Origin: Streptomyces venezuelae ATCC 10712
GTDB lineage: Bacteria > Actinomycetota > Actinomycetes > Streptomycetales > Streptomycetaceae
NCBI RefSeq assembly: GCF_008639165.1
Contig: NZ_CP029197.1
Coordinates: 6,700,001-6,764,000 of the forward strand
Reading direction: 5' to 3'
DNA: 64,000 bases
In this document: in pieces, positions 1 through 7,944 of the stretch
How positions within the stretch are numbered: position 1 is the first letter of the stretch
Layout of the letters: every line of letters begins with the position of its first letter
Notes under the pieces: generated by a model
Told to the model about the DNA's origin: nothing
Seen by the model: only the letters and a program-made list of their open reading frames with translations
Databases searched by the model: none
Position numbers and translations under genes: made by a program

Positions 1-1
1 G

Positions 2-664
2 ATCACCGTCCCGGCCCTCGTCCTGGTCGGCTCCGAGGACCAGGTCACCGGGCCCGCCGAGGCCCGCACCCTGGTCGCCGGGATCGCCGACGCGCGGCTC
101 GCGGTGGTGCCCGGCGCCTCGCACCTGGCGCCCGTCGAGCAGCCCGCCGCCGTCACCGATCTGCTCGTCGACCACTTCGCCGGTACGGCCCCCGACACCA
201 GCGGCCCGCTGACCGTGCCGCCGATGCCGGCCGCGCCGGTGCCGGTGGCCGAGCCCGCCCCGGCCGCCGAGCCCGCCGAGGCGGGTCGCCCCGACCCGTA
301 CGAGAAGGGGCTCGGGCTGCGGCGCGAGGTCCTCGGCGACGCCCATGTCGACCAGGCCCTCGCGGACGACCCCGAGGGCGGTTTCCAGGAGCTGGTCACC
401 CGGTACGCCTGGGGCGAGGTCTGGAGCCGGGAGGGGCTCGACCGGCGCACCCGCAGCGTCGTGACCCTCACGGCGCTCATCGCCGGGGGCCACCGGGAGG
501 CCCTCGCCGACCACACCCGCGCCGCCCTCCGCAACGGCCTCTCGCCCGACGAGCTGCGCGAGATCGTCCTCCACGCGGGCGTGTACTGCGGCTTTCCCGC
601 CGCCGAGACCGCCCTCCGGGTGGTGGGCCGGGTCGTCGAGGAGGAGACAAGGCCTCCGGCGTAG
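2..664 (+). CDS. pcaL: 3-oxoadipate enol-lactonase / 4-carboxymuconolactone decarboxylase fusion, 5' end missing
   Basis: Partial: the reading frame is open from base 2, so the window cuts off most of the N-terminal alpha/beta-hydrolase domain. The visible hydrolase end includes a GSEDQVT-like turn and the conserved late His in VVPGASHLAPVE. An Ala/Pro-rich linker (about 210-290) leads into a full carboxymuconolactone decarboxylase domain that starts near YEKGLGLRREVLGD and contains HAGVYCGFPAAE. The fused PcaD-PcaC protein (PcaL) is typical of actinobacteria and performs the last two ring-derived steps of the protocatechuate branch of the beta-ketoadipate pathway, giving 3-oxoadipate. Other pca genes would lie to the left. 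The domain assignment is firm. Confidence 0.9.
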   Translation: MTVPALVLVGSEDQVTGPAEARTLVAGIADARLAVVPGASHLAPVEQPAAVTDLLVDHFAGTAPDTSGPLTVPPMPAAPVPVAEPAPAAEPAEAGRPDPYEKGLGLRREVLGDAHVDQALADDPEGGFQELVTRYAWGEVWSREGLDRRTRSVVTLTALIAGGHREALADHTRAALRNGLSPDELREIVLHAGVYCGFPAAETALRVVGRVVEEETRPPA

Positions 665-673
665 CCTGGCCGC

Positions 674-1309
674 GTGAAGCTGACGAAGAAGTCCCACGCG
701 TGCGTCCGGCTGGAGAAGGACGGGCGGACGCTCGTCATCGACCCCGGCAATTTCACCGAGGAGGACGCGGCCCTCGGGGCGGACGTCCTGCTCGTCACGC
801 ACGAGCACCCCGACCACTTCGACGAGGGCCGGCTGCGGGCGGCCCTGGAGGCCGACCCGGCCGCCGAGCTCTGGACGCTGCGGAGCGTCGCCGACCGGCT
901 CTCGGCGGCCTTCCCCGGCCGGGTGCACACGGTCGGTCACGGTGACTCGTTCACGGCGGCCGGGTTCGACGTGCAGGTGCACGGCGAGCTGCACGCCGTG
1001 ATCCACCCGGACATCCCGCGCATCACGAACGTGGGGTACCTGGTCGACGACGGCGCCGTCTTCCACCCCGGGGACGCGCTCACCGTGCCGGACCACGCGG
1101 TGGACACGCTGCTGCTGCCCGTCATGGCGCCGTGGAGCAAGATCTCCGAGGTCATCGACTACGTCCGCGAACTGGGGCCGCGCCGGGCGTACGACATCCA
1201 CGACGCCCTGCTCACCGACCTCGCCCGGCCCATCTACGACCGGCAGATCGGCGCGCTCGGCGGCACCGACCACCAGCGGCTCGCCCCGGGCGCCTCCGCC
1301 GAGCTCTGA
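674..1309 (+). CDS. MBL-fold metal-dependent hydrolase (UlaG-like)
   Basis: A 211-residue metallo-beta-lactamase-fold protein with a GTG start 9 bp after pcaL. The metal-binding motif is seen as VTHEHPDHFDEG (residues about 41-52), followed by HGELHAVIHPD and a later FHPGDAL that supplies the bridging Asp. The short length and lack of extra domains match the stand-alone UlaG/RomA-type MBL proteins of Streptomyces, whose substrates are mostly unknown. The close spacing suggests co-transcription with pcaL, but no functional link to the pathway is evident. The substrate cannot be predicted. Confidence 0.85.
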   Translation: MKLTKKSHACVRLEKDGRTLVIDPGNFTEEDAALGADVLLVTHEHPDHFDEGRLRAALEADPAAELWTLRSVADRLSAAFPGRVHTVGHGDSFTAAGFDVQVHGELHAVIHPDIPRITNVGYLVDDGAVFHPGDALTVPDHAVDTLLLPVMAPWSKISEVIDYVRELGPRRAYDIHDALLTDLARPIYDRQIGALGGTDHQRLAPGASAEL

Positions 1310-1387
1310 GCCGGGCGGCGGCCCGCCCGGCGCCGCCCGCGCCCGGCACGGCGTCGATTGTCGGACCCCGCACGTAGGCTTGCCCTC

Positions 1388-2173
1388 ATGCGCATCGCCA
1401 CCTGGAACGTCAATTCGATCACCGCCCGGCTGCCCCGGCTCCTCGCCTGGCTGGAGAGCAGCGGCACGGACGTGCTGTGCGTCCAGGAGACCAAGTGCAC
1501 CGCCGAGCAGTTCCCCACCGAGGAGCTGCGCGCCCTCGGGTACGAGTCGGTGGTCAACGCCACGGGCCGGTGGAACGGCGTGGCCCTGGTCTCCCGCGTC
1601 GGCCTCGCCGACGTGGTCACGGGGCTGCCGGGCGGCCCGGAGTACGACGGGATGGACGAGCCCCGCGCGATCTCCGCGACCTGCGGCCCGGTCCGCGTCT
1701 GGTCGGTCTACGTGCCGAACGGCCGGGAGGTCGCCCACGAGCACTACGCGTACAAGCTGCGCTGGCTGGAGGCGCTGAAGGCGGCCGTCGCGGAGGACGC
1801 GGCGGGGGACCGTCCCTTCGCTGTCCTGGGTGACTACAACATCGCGCCGACCGACGACGACGTCTGGGACCGGGCCGCCTTCGAGGGCCTCACCCACGTG
1901 ACGGAGCCCGAGCGGGCCGCGCTCGCCGGCCTGCGCGAGGCCGGTCTGTCCGACGTGGTCCCGCGCCCCCTGAAGTACGACCACCCCTTCACGTACTGGG
2001 ACTACCGCCAGCTCTGCTTCCCGAAGAACCGGGGCATGCGCATCGACCTGGTCTACGGCAACAAGCCCTTCGCCGAGGCCGTCACGGACAGCTATGTGGA
2101 CCGTGAGGAGCGCAAGGGCAAGGGCGCCTCGGACCACGCGCCCGTCGTCGTCGACCTCGACGTCAAGGCCTGA
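1388..2173 (+). CDS. xthA: Exodeoxyribonuclease III
   Basis: A 261-residue EEP-family nuclease. The ATG at 1388 is preferred over an in-frame TTG at 1358, because the family begins directly with MRIATWNVNSI. Visible catalytic motifs are QETKC (metal-binding Glu), GDYNIAPTDDD (Asp/Asn) and the terminal SDHAPVVVDL (Asp-His pair). Exonuclease III removes nucleotides from 3' ends and cleaves at AP sites during base excision repair in the cytoplasm. The length is normal for the family. It is monocistronic, with short intergenic stretches on both sides. Confidence 0.93.
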   Translation: MRIATWNVNSITARLPRLLAWLESSGTDVLCVQETKCTAEQFPTEELRALGYESVVNATGRWNGVALVSRVGLADVVTGLPGGPEYDGMDEPRAISATCGPVRVWSVYVPNGREVAHEHYAYKLRWLEALKAAVAEDAAGDRPFAVLGDYNIAPTDDDVWDRAAFEGLTHVTEPERAALAGLREAGLSDVVPRPLKYDHPFTYWDYRQLCFPKNRGMRIDLVYGNKPFAEAVTDSYVDREERKGKGASDHAPVVVDLDVKA

Positions 2174-2281
2174 TCCGAAGGGCAGCCGCCGGACACGGCG
2201 GGCGCACGGGGCGCCCGGCGGCGGAAACGATCTCCGCGCGCCGGGTGGTCGACCAGGAGGTGGCGGTGCGACGCTGGTCGG

Positions 2282-2725
2282 ATGAACATCCCGTTTCTGG
2301 ACAACTGGCGCAAGCGGCACGAAACCGAGCCGGCCGACTCCCCGCTGGCCGCTGCCTTCGACCGTGACCCCGACGGGGTGGCCGAGCTGCTCGCCGAGTG
2401 CGAGCTGCTGCGCGCCCGGGTCGCGCAGTCCGGGGTGGAGCTCGACGACACCCCGCGCTCCCTCCAGGAGCTGGACCAGCTGCCGCCGCGCTGGCGCGAC
2501 GACCCGGAGGAGCTGCCCTGGATCGGGAACGACGCCGGGCTGTACCTCGGCACGGTCGTCGTGCGGAACGTGCCGGGTGCCCGCTGGCAGGTGTGGCCGG
2601 GCGGCGGCCCGGTGGTGCGGCTGGCCTCCGGCCGGGAGATCCAGGTCGTCGAGGCCGGTCTCGACTGGGCCATGACGGGGTCGCCCGAGCTCTCCCAGGT
2701 GTACGCCGAGGCCGCCGAGTACTGA
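2282..2725 (+). CDS. Small conserved Streptomyces protein of unknown function (possibly DUF6278)
   Basis: A 147-residue soluble acidic protein starting MNIPFLDNWRKRHE. It has no signal peptide, membrane segment or known catalytic motif. The N-terminal half is helical (ELLAECELLRARVAQ) and the C-terminal half is probably beta-rich around WQVWPGGGPVVRL. Codon use matches its neighbours and the frame is clean, so it is very probably a real gene. It resembles an uncharacterised Streptomyces family, DUF6278 as far as I recall; a profile search would settle this. No function is proposed. Confidence 0.75.
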   Translation: MNIPFLDNWRKRHETEPADSPLAAAFDRDPDGVAELLAECELLRARVAQSGVELDDTPRSLQELDQLPPRWRDDPEELPWIGNDAGLYLGTVVVRNVPGARWQVWPGGGPVVRLASGREIQVVEAGLDWAMTGSPELSQVYAEAAEY

Positions 2726-2886
2726 TGACGTCGCCGCGCTCGCGGCGGGCCCGCACGACCGCTCACGCCACCCTTTTGCAGTAAATACGGCTTATTGCGG
2801 TTTCATGCGTGTCGGGCGTGAAGTCCCTTTTCTGGTGGATAGTTTGCGCTGACTCGACACCGCTGAGAAATGGGGCAGGGCAGCGT

Positions 2887-3633
2887 ATGGCCGTCGTCGA
2901 TCCGCTGATCGAACTGCGTGGCGTCAACAAGCACTACGGCACGTTGCACGTCCTCCAGTCCATCGATCTCACCGTCGGCCGGGGGGAGGTGGTCGTCGTC
3001 ATCGGCCCGTCCGGCTCCGGCAAGTCCACCCTCTGCCGGGCGATGAACCGCCTGGAGACCGTGGAGTCGGGCGAGATCGTCATCGACGGACAGGCCCTCC
3101 CCGAGGAGGGCAAGGCGCTCGCCCGGCTGCGCGCCGAGGTCGGCATGGTCTTCCAGTCCTTCAACCTCTTCGCGCACAAGACCGTCCTCGCGAACGTCTC
3201 CCTCGCACAGATCAAGGTCCGCAAGCGCAAGAAGGAGGACGCCGACCGGCGGTCCCGCGAACTCCTCGACCGGGTCGGCCTCGCCGCCCACGCCGACAAG
3301 TACCCCGCCCAGCTCTCCGGCGGCCAGCAGCAGCGCGTCGCCATCGCCCGCGCCCTCGCCATGGACCCCAAGGCGCTGCTCTTCGACGAGCCGACCTCCG
3401 CCCTCGACCCCGAGATGATCAACGAGGTCCTTGAGGTCATGCAGCAACTCGCCCACGAGGGAATGACGATGGTGGTCGTCACCCACGAGATGGGCTTCGC
3501 CCGCTCCGCCGCCAACCGGGTCGTCTTCATGGCCGACGGGAAGATCGTCGAGGACCGCGCGCCGGAGGACTTCTTCACCGCCCCGCGCAGCGACCGCGCC
3601 AAGGACTTCCTGTCCAAGATCCTCAAGCACTGA
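2887..3633 (+). CDS. gluA: Glutamate-type amino acid ABC transporter, ATP-binding protein
   Basis: A 248-residue ABC ATPase. The ATG at 2887 begins MAVVDPLIELRGVNKHYG; the longer frame from 2809 adds no domain. Seen in order: Walker A GPSGSGKST, Q-loop FQSFNLF, signature LSGGQQQRVAIARALA, Walker B ALLFDEPTSALD and the H-loop His in VVVTHEMG. It is the first gene of a four-gene operon (ATPase, binding protein, two permeases) in the order of the gluABCD glutamate system of Corynebacterium and Streptomyces. It energises uptake from the cytoplasmic face of the membrane. Substrate by analogy: glutamate or a related polar amino acid. Confidence 0.9.
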   Translation: MAVVDPLIELRGVNKHYGTLHVLQSIDLTVGRGEVVVVIGPSGSGKSTLCRAMNRLETVESGEIVIDGQALPEEGKALARLRAEVGMVFQSFNLFAHKTVLANVSLAQIKVRKRKKEDADRRSRELLDRVGLAAHADKYPAQLSGGQQQRVAIARALAMDPKALLFDEPTSALDPEMINEVLEVMQQLAHEGMTMVVVTHEMGFARSAANRVVFMADGKIVEDRAPEDFFTAPRSDRAKDFLSKILKH

Positions 3634-3647
3634 GCGGGGTGGGAACC

Positions 3648-4565
3648 ATGCAGCGCACGCACCACACCCCGGCCCTGCTCGCCCTGCTGCTCGCCGTGAC
3701 GGCGGCGCTCGGCGGCTGCGGCCGGGAGGGCAGCCCACCGGTCAAGGGCCCACAGCCCGACCAACTCCCCGTCTACCAGGTTCAGTCGGGCTTCACGCTG
3801 CCCGACTCCAGCACCTGGAACCGGGCGAAGAAGCGCGGCCACCTCGTCGTCGGCGCCAAGGAGGACCAGCCCTACATGGGCGAGCGGGACCCGGCCACCG
3901 GCCGCTACTCCGGCTTCGACATCGAGATCGCCAAGATGATGGCGGCCTCCCTCGGCTTCGACCCGGCCGGCATCTCCTTCCGTACGATCGCCTCGGCCAA
4001 CCGCGAAACCGCCCTGCAGAACGGGCAGATCGACTACTACGTCGGCACCTACACCATCAACGACAACCGCAAGAAGCTCGTCGGCTTCGCCGGCCCCTAC
4101 TACCTGGCCGGCCAGTCACTGCTCGTCCGCACCGACGAGAACGACATCCACGGCCCCCAGGACCTCGCGGGCAAGCGGGTCTGCTCGGCCGCCGGCTCCA
4201 CCCCGTACCAGCGGATCCAGAAGGACTACCCGAAGGCCGAACTCGTCGCCTACGACACGTACTCGGCCTGCGTCGACAACCTGCTCACCTACCAGGTCGA
4301 CGCCGTCACCACCGACGACACGATCCTCATGGGGTACGCGGCCAAGGTCCCCGACGAACTCAAGGTCGTCGGCAAGCCGTTCTCGAAGGAGCCGTACGGC
4401 ATCGGCGTCCCGCGGAACGACAACGCCCTGCGCTTCGCCCTCGACGACGCCCTCGCCGCCCACGAGAAGAACGGTGACTGGAAGAAGGCCTACGACGCCA
4501 CCCTCGGCCTCTCCGGGGTCCCCGCGCCGAAGCCGCCCGCCATCGACCGCTACCCGGCGAGCTGA
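3648..4565 (+). CDS. gluB: Amino acid ABC transporter substrate-binding lipoprotein
   Basis: A 305-residue family 3 extracellular solute-binding protein. The ATG at 3648 starts a classic lipoprotein signal peptide with hydrophobic LLALLLAVTAAL followed by the lipobox LGGC, so the mature protein is anchored outside the membrane. The SBP_bac_3 fold shows in LVVGAKEDQPYMG, YSGFDIEIAKMMA and FAGPYYLAGQSLLVR. It is 14 bp downstream of the ATPase gene and in the same operon. It captures a polar amino acid, most likely glutamate. A GTG at 3639 is a possible alternative start. Confidence 0.9.
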   Translation: MQRTHHTPALLALLLAVTAALGGCGREGSPPVKGPQPDQLPVYQVQSGFTLPDSSTWNRAKKRGHLVVGAKEDQPYMGERDPATGRYSGFDIEIAKMMAASLGFDPAGISFRTIASANRETALQNGQIDYYVGTYTINDNRKKLVGFAGPYYLAGQSLLVRTDENDIHGPQDLAGKRVCSAAGSTPYQRIQKDYPKAELVAYDTYSACVDNLLTYQVDAVTTDDTILMGYAAKVPDELKVVGKPFSKEPYGIGVPRNDNALRFALDDALAAHEKNGDWKKAYDATLGLSGVPAPKPPAIDRYPAS

Positions 4566-4583
4566 CCGGAGGAGCCTCCCGAC

Positions 4584-5228
4584 ATGGACGTCCTGACCGA
4601 CAACTTCTCGCTCTACGGCGAGGGATTCCTCGGCACCGTCGAACTCACCGTCTACGCCTCCGCGCTGGCCCTGGTCCTCGGCTTCCTCATGGCCTCGTTC
4701 CGGGTCGCGCCCGTGGGATCCTTCCGCGTCTTCGGCACCGTATGGGTCACCGTGCTGCGCAACACCCCGCTGACGCTGCTCTTCTTCGCCGTCATGCTGG
4801 GCCTGCCCCGCTTCGGACTCGTGCTGCCCTTCGAGCTGTTCGCGGTCCTCGCGCTCGGCTGCTACACCTCGGCGTTCATCTGCGAGGCGCTGCGCTCCGG
4901 CATCAACACCGTGCCACGCGGCCAGGGCGAGGCGGCCCGCAGCCTCGGGATGACCTTCAGCCAGACCCTCGGCACGGTCGTGCTGCCACAGGCCTTCCGC
5001 ACGGTCATCCCGCCGATCGGCTCCACCTTGATCGCGCTCGCCAAGAACTCCGCCATCGCGGGCGCCTTCAGCGTCACCGAACTCCTCGGCACCTACAAGA
5101 CCTTGAGCGAACTCGGCTACAACATCGTCTGGACCTTCGTCTGGATCGCCGTCGGATACCTGATCATCACCCTCGGCATCAGCGCCCTGTTCAACGTCCT
5201 GGAGAAGCGCTGGGGAGTCGCCCGATGA
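4584..5228 (+). CDS. gluC: Amino acid ABC transporter permease
   Basis: A 214-residue permease of the HisM/GlnP type. It has an N-terminal periplasmic segment, several hydrophobic helices (AALALVLGFLMASF, LTLLFFAVMLGLP) and the ABC coupling motif around RGQGEAARSLGMTFSQTLGTV, which contacts the ATPase. The AGGAG ribosome-binding site lies before the ATG at 4584. Its stop overlaps the next permease start (ATGA), indicating translational coupling and a heterodimeric permease pair. Confidence 0.9.
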   Translation: MDVLTDNFSLYGEGFLGTVELTVYASALALVLGFLMASFRVAPVGSFRVFGTVWVTVLRNTPLTLLFFAVMLGLPRFGLVLPFELFAVLALGCYTSAFICEALRSGINTVPRGQGEAARSLGMTFSQTLGTVVLPQAFRTVIPPIGSTLIALAKNSAIAGAFSVTELLGTYKTLSELGYNIVWTFVWIAVGYLIITLGISALFNVLEKRWGVAR

Positions 5229-6082
5229 CCGAGTCCACCGCCCTCTACGACCTCCCCGGCCCGCACGCCCGGCGCCGCCACCTCCTCTACGGCCTCGCGT
5301 CCACCGTGGTGATCCTCGCGCTGGCCGGCTGGATCCTCTATCTCCTCTTCGACAACGACCAGTTCACCTCCACCAAGTGGTCGCCCTTCCTCTACCAGGG
5401 CATCCAGGAGCTGCTGCTGGAAGGACTCGGCAACACCCTGAAGGCCTTCGCCTACGCCGCCGTCCTCTCGCTGGCCCTGGGCGCGGTCCTCGCCACCGGG
5501 CGCCTCTCCGAGCACCGGGCGCTGCGCTGGATCTCGACGCTGCTCGTCGAGTTCTTCCGGGCCATGCCGGTCCTCGTGATGATCTTCTTCATCTTCGTGG
5601 CGCTCAAGGTGCAGGCGCTGCCCGCGCTCGTCGCCGGACTGACCCTCTACAACGGCTCCGTGCTCGCCGAGGTCTTCCGCACCGGCATCCACGCCGTCGC
5701 ACGCGGCCAGGGCGAGGCCGCGTACGCGCTCGGCATGCGCAAGACCCAGGTCATGACCTACGTCCTGGCGCCGCAGGCCGTCCGCGCCATGCTGCCGGCC
5801 ATCATCAGCCAGCTGGTGGTCGCCCTCAAGGACACCTCGCTCGGATTCCTCATCACCTACGAGGAGTTCCTGCACGCGGGCAAGCTGATCGCCTCCAACC
5901 TGGACTACGACCTGCCGTTCATCCCGGTCGTCCTGGTCATCTCACCGATCTACATCGGGATGTGCATGCTGCTCTCCTGGTTCGCCACCTGGGTGGCCAG
6001 GAGAGAGCGCCACAGCCCGAAGACGAAGGCCGTGGACGTCGCTCCGGCCGAACCACAGACGCTGCTGCCGGGACCGCAGTAG
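5225..6082 (+). CDS. gluD: Amino acid ABC transporter permease
   Basis: A 285-residue permease that pairs with the preceding gene. The ATG at 5225 overlaps the upstream stop. It is longer than its partner because of a cytoplasmic N-terminal extension of about 30 residues before the first helix (LLYGLASTVVILALAGW). The coupling loop is seen as RGQGEAAYALGMRKTQVM. The hydrophilic C-terminal tail (ERHSPKTKAVDVAPAEP) is typical of actinobacterial GluD. Last gene of the importer operon, convergent with the secreted hydrolase that ends at 6121. Confidence 0.9.
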   Translation: MTESTALYDLPGPHARRRHLLYGLASTVVILALAGWILYLLFDNDQFTSTKWSPFLYQGIQELLLEGLGNTLKAFAYAAVLSLALGAVLATGRLSEHRALRWISTLLVEFFRAMPVLVMIFFIFVALKVQALPALVAGLTLYNGSVLAEVFRTGIHAVARGQGEAAYALGMRKTQVMTYVLAPQAVRAMLPAIISQLVVALKDTSLGFLITYEEFLHAGKLIASNLDYDLPFIPVVLVISPIYIGMCMLLSWFATWVARRERHSPKTKAVDVAPAEPQTLLPGPQ

Positions 6083-6120
6083 CGAGCGAGGGGCCGCACC
6101 CGCCCGGCAGCAGCCGGTGA

Positions 6121-7689
6121 TCACTCCGAACGCAGCGGTACCGACACGTACGACGGGTCGGCCGACGGGGAGGAGAAGGTCAGCTGCGCGCCGGTCGGGT
6201 TGTGCTCCGCGTAGAGCGGGTCGACGGTGTCGACGACGAGGGCGAGCCGGTGCCCGGCCGGAACGTCGTACGCCGTGGAGAACAGCTCCAGATCGACCCC
6301 GAACGGCTTCCCCGGGGTCCGGTCGTGGAAGGTGTACGGCGCGTTGCTGACCAGCTTGCCCACGCCGAGCGGGCCCACGTCGTAGAGGTACGCGACGAGG
6401 GTGCCGCTCTCCTCGGTGGAGGTGACCGTGGTGTGCACCTTCACCGTGCCGCGCACCCGCTGGGGGCTGTCGGACCGCTCGGACTGCCACACCCCGGCGA
6501 AGGCGCGGGGGAGGAGGGGGACGGAGACGATCGGCGGGGTGCGGAGGAACTGGTCGAGGGCGTTGGTGAGCAGGACGGTGCCGCCGTTGGCGCCGGAGTC
6601 GACGTTCGCCCAGACCTTCTGCGTACCGTCGAGGCCGAACTTGCGCTGGTTGGCGTGCACGGACTTCCAGTCCGGGTAGCCCTCGTAGCCGCCCGTGGAA
6701 CGGGACTTGAGCTGGACGGGCTGCTCGCGGTCGATGCCGTTGTCGGCGCCCTTGAGGTAGCGGTCGAACCAGCGGTGGGCGCTGGTCCAGGTGTCGTTGG
6801 GCAGCCCGAGCAGTCCGGTCGCCTCGGCGGTGGCGTGGTCGCCGGGGCGGAACTCCAGGCGCTTGGGGCCGGTGAGCTTCTCGAAGAAGCTCGCGTACTG
6901 GTTGGGCGGGAAGATGGTGTCGCCCCAGGCGTTGCCGAGCATGATCGCGGCGCCGTTGGCGTTGATCCGGTCCAGCTGCTCGGCGGCGGAGCGCTGCCGC
7001 CCCCAGGCGATCATGTCCTCCTCCTTGGCCAGGTTGGAGGAGAGGAAGTCGCCCAGGATCTGCTTGAGTTCGGGCCCCGGACGGCCGGTGAGGTAGCCGG
7101 CGCCGCCGAGCAGGGCGGCGGCCTGGAGGTGCTGGGTGCGGCCGCTGTAGATGGACTCGATGAGGTCGGCCCAGCCGCTGAGCGCGGCGACGGCCTTGAT
7201 CCGGGGGTCGTGGGCGGCGGCGAGCAGGCTGATCCCGGCGCCGTAGGAGACGCCTGCCATGCCGATGTTCGCGGGGTCGGCGGCGGTGTGGGCCAGGGCC
7301 CAGTCGATCACCTTGGAGGCGTCGGCGATGTCCTTGGGACCCGCCGTCTCGATCTCGCCGCCGGACTGCCAGAAGCCGCGCGAGTTGTAACTCAGCACGA
7401 TGTAGCCGGAGTCGGCGAGCTGCTGGGCCTGGGCGAGGTACTCGATCTGGGGCATGGCCCAGCTGGTGGGCAGCACGATGAGGGGGTGCCGGGCGCCGGC
7501 GGCGGACCCGGCGGGGGAGACGACGTTCGCCTTGAGGACGGTGCCGCCCTCGCCGGTGATGTCGACGAAGCGGATGCCGGTGCCGGCGGCCTGGCCGGCC
7601 TCTCCGGCCTGGGCGGCGGGGGCGAGCCCGAAGGCCGCGCCGGCCACGAGGGCGGCCGAGACGGCGAGGGTCAGGGGTGTACGGCGCAC
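6121..7689 (-). CDS. Secreted CocE/NonD-type hydrolase (Xaa-Pro dipeptidyl-peptidase S15 family)
   Basis: A 522-residue exported alpha/beta hydrolase. The N-terminus is a Sec signal peptide (RR followed by LTLAVSAALVAGAAFGL, cleavage near AQAGEA). The S15 hydrolase domain covers about residues 40-320, with the nucleophile elbow GVSYGAG and a late His in PGDHATAEA. A jelly-roll C-terminal domain of the X-Pro/CocE type follows, ending near YVSVPLRSE. Family members are dipeptidyl-peptidases or esterases, and the substrate cannot be read from sequence. It is transcribed leftward from a promoter region rich in GGTAAC repeats (7765-7819). Confidence 0.85.
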   Translation of the reverse strand: MRRTPLTLAVSAALVAGAAFGLAPAAQAGEAGQAAGTGIRFVDITGEGGTVLKANVVSPAGSAAGARHPLIVLPTSWAMPQIEYLAQAQQLADSGYIVLSYNSRGFWQSGGEIETAGPKDIADASKVIDWALAHTAADPANIGMAGVSYGAGISLLAAAHDPRIKAVAALSGWADLIESIYSGRTQHLQAAALLGGAGYLTGRPGPELKQILGDFLSSNLAKEEDMIAWGRQRSAAEQLDRINANGAAIMLGNAWGDTIFPPNQYASFFEKLTGPKRLEFRPGDHATAEATGLLGLPNDTWTSAHRWFDRYLKGADNGIDREQPVQLKSRSTGGYEGYPDWKSVHANQRKFGLDGTQKVWANVDSGANGGTVLLTNALDQFLRTPPIVSVPLLPRAFAGVWQSERSDSPQRVRGTVKVHTTVTSTEESGTLVAYLYDVGPLGVGKLVSNAPYTFHDRTPGKPFGVDLELFSTAYDVPAGHRLALVVDTVDPLYAEHNPTGAQLTFSSPSADPSYVSVPLRSE

Positions 7690-7764
7690 GGGTCACTCCT
7701 CACTGGGGTACTGCTGGGGAGGCAGTACGGCTGCACTGAATGGGGGGCAGTGAAGTGACCCGAC

Positions 7765-7819
7765 GGTAACCTCAGGCACTTACCTGGGGTAACCGGTCGG
7801 TAAGTTACGTGGGGGTAAC
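7765..7819. promoter_or_regulatory. Cluster of GGTAAC repeats between divergent genes
   Basis: The 255 bp between the S15 hydrolase (leftward) and the P450 (rightward) contains GGTAAC at 7765, 7788 and 7814. TTACC and GGTAA-N-TTAC elements lie between the copies. Spacings of 23 and 26 bp are compatible with a multi-site operator or an extended dyad. I infer a regulator-binding region for one or both genes; the regulator is unknown. Confidence 0.4.
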
Positions 7820-7944
7820 GATTGATGGCGGAGCGGCGCCCGAGGGGCGGCCCCGACGAGGGTCGCGAACTGTGCGTTCCGTCCTACGGGAACCGCCTCC
7901 GGCCTGCCATCATGGAGACGTCCTCAGCCCTGACGGGAGGCACG

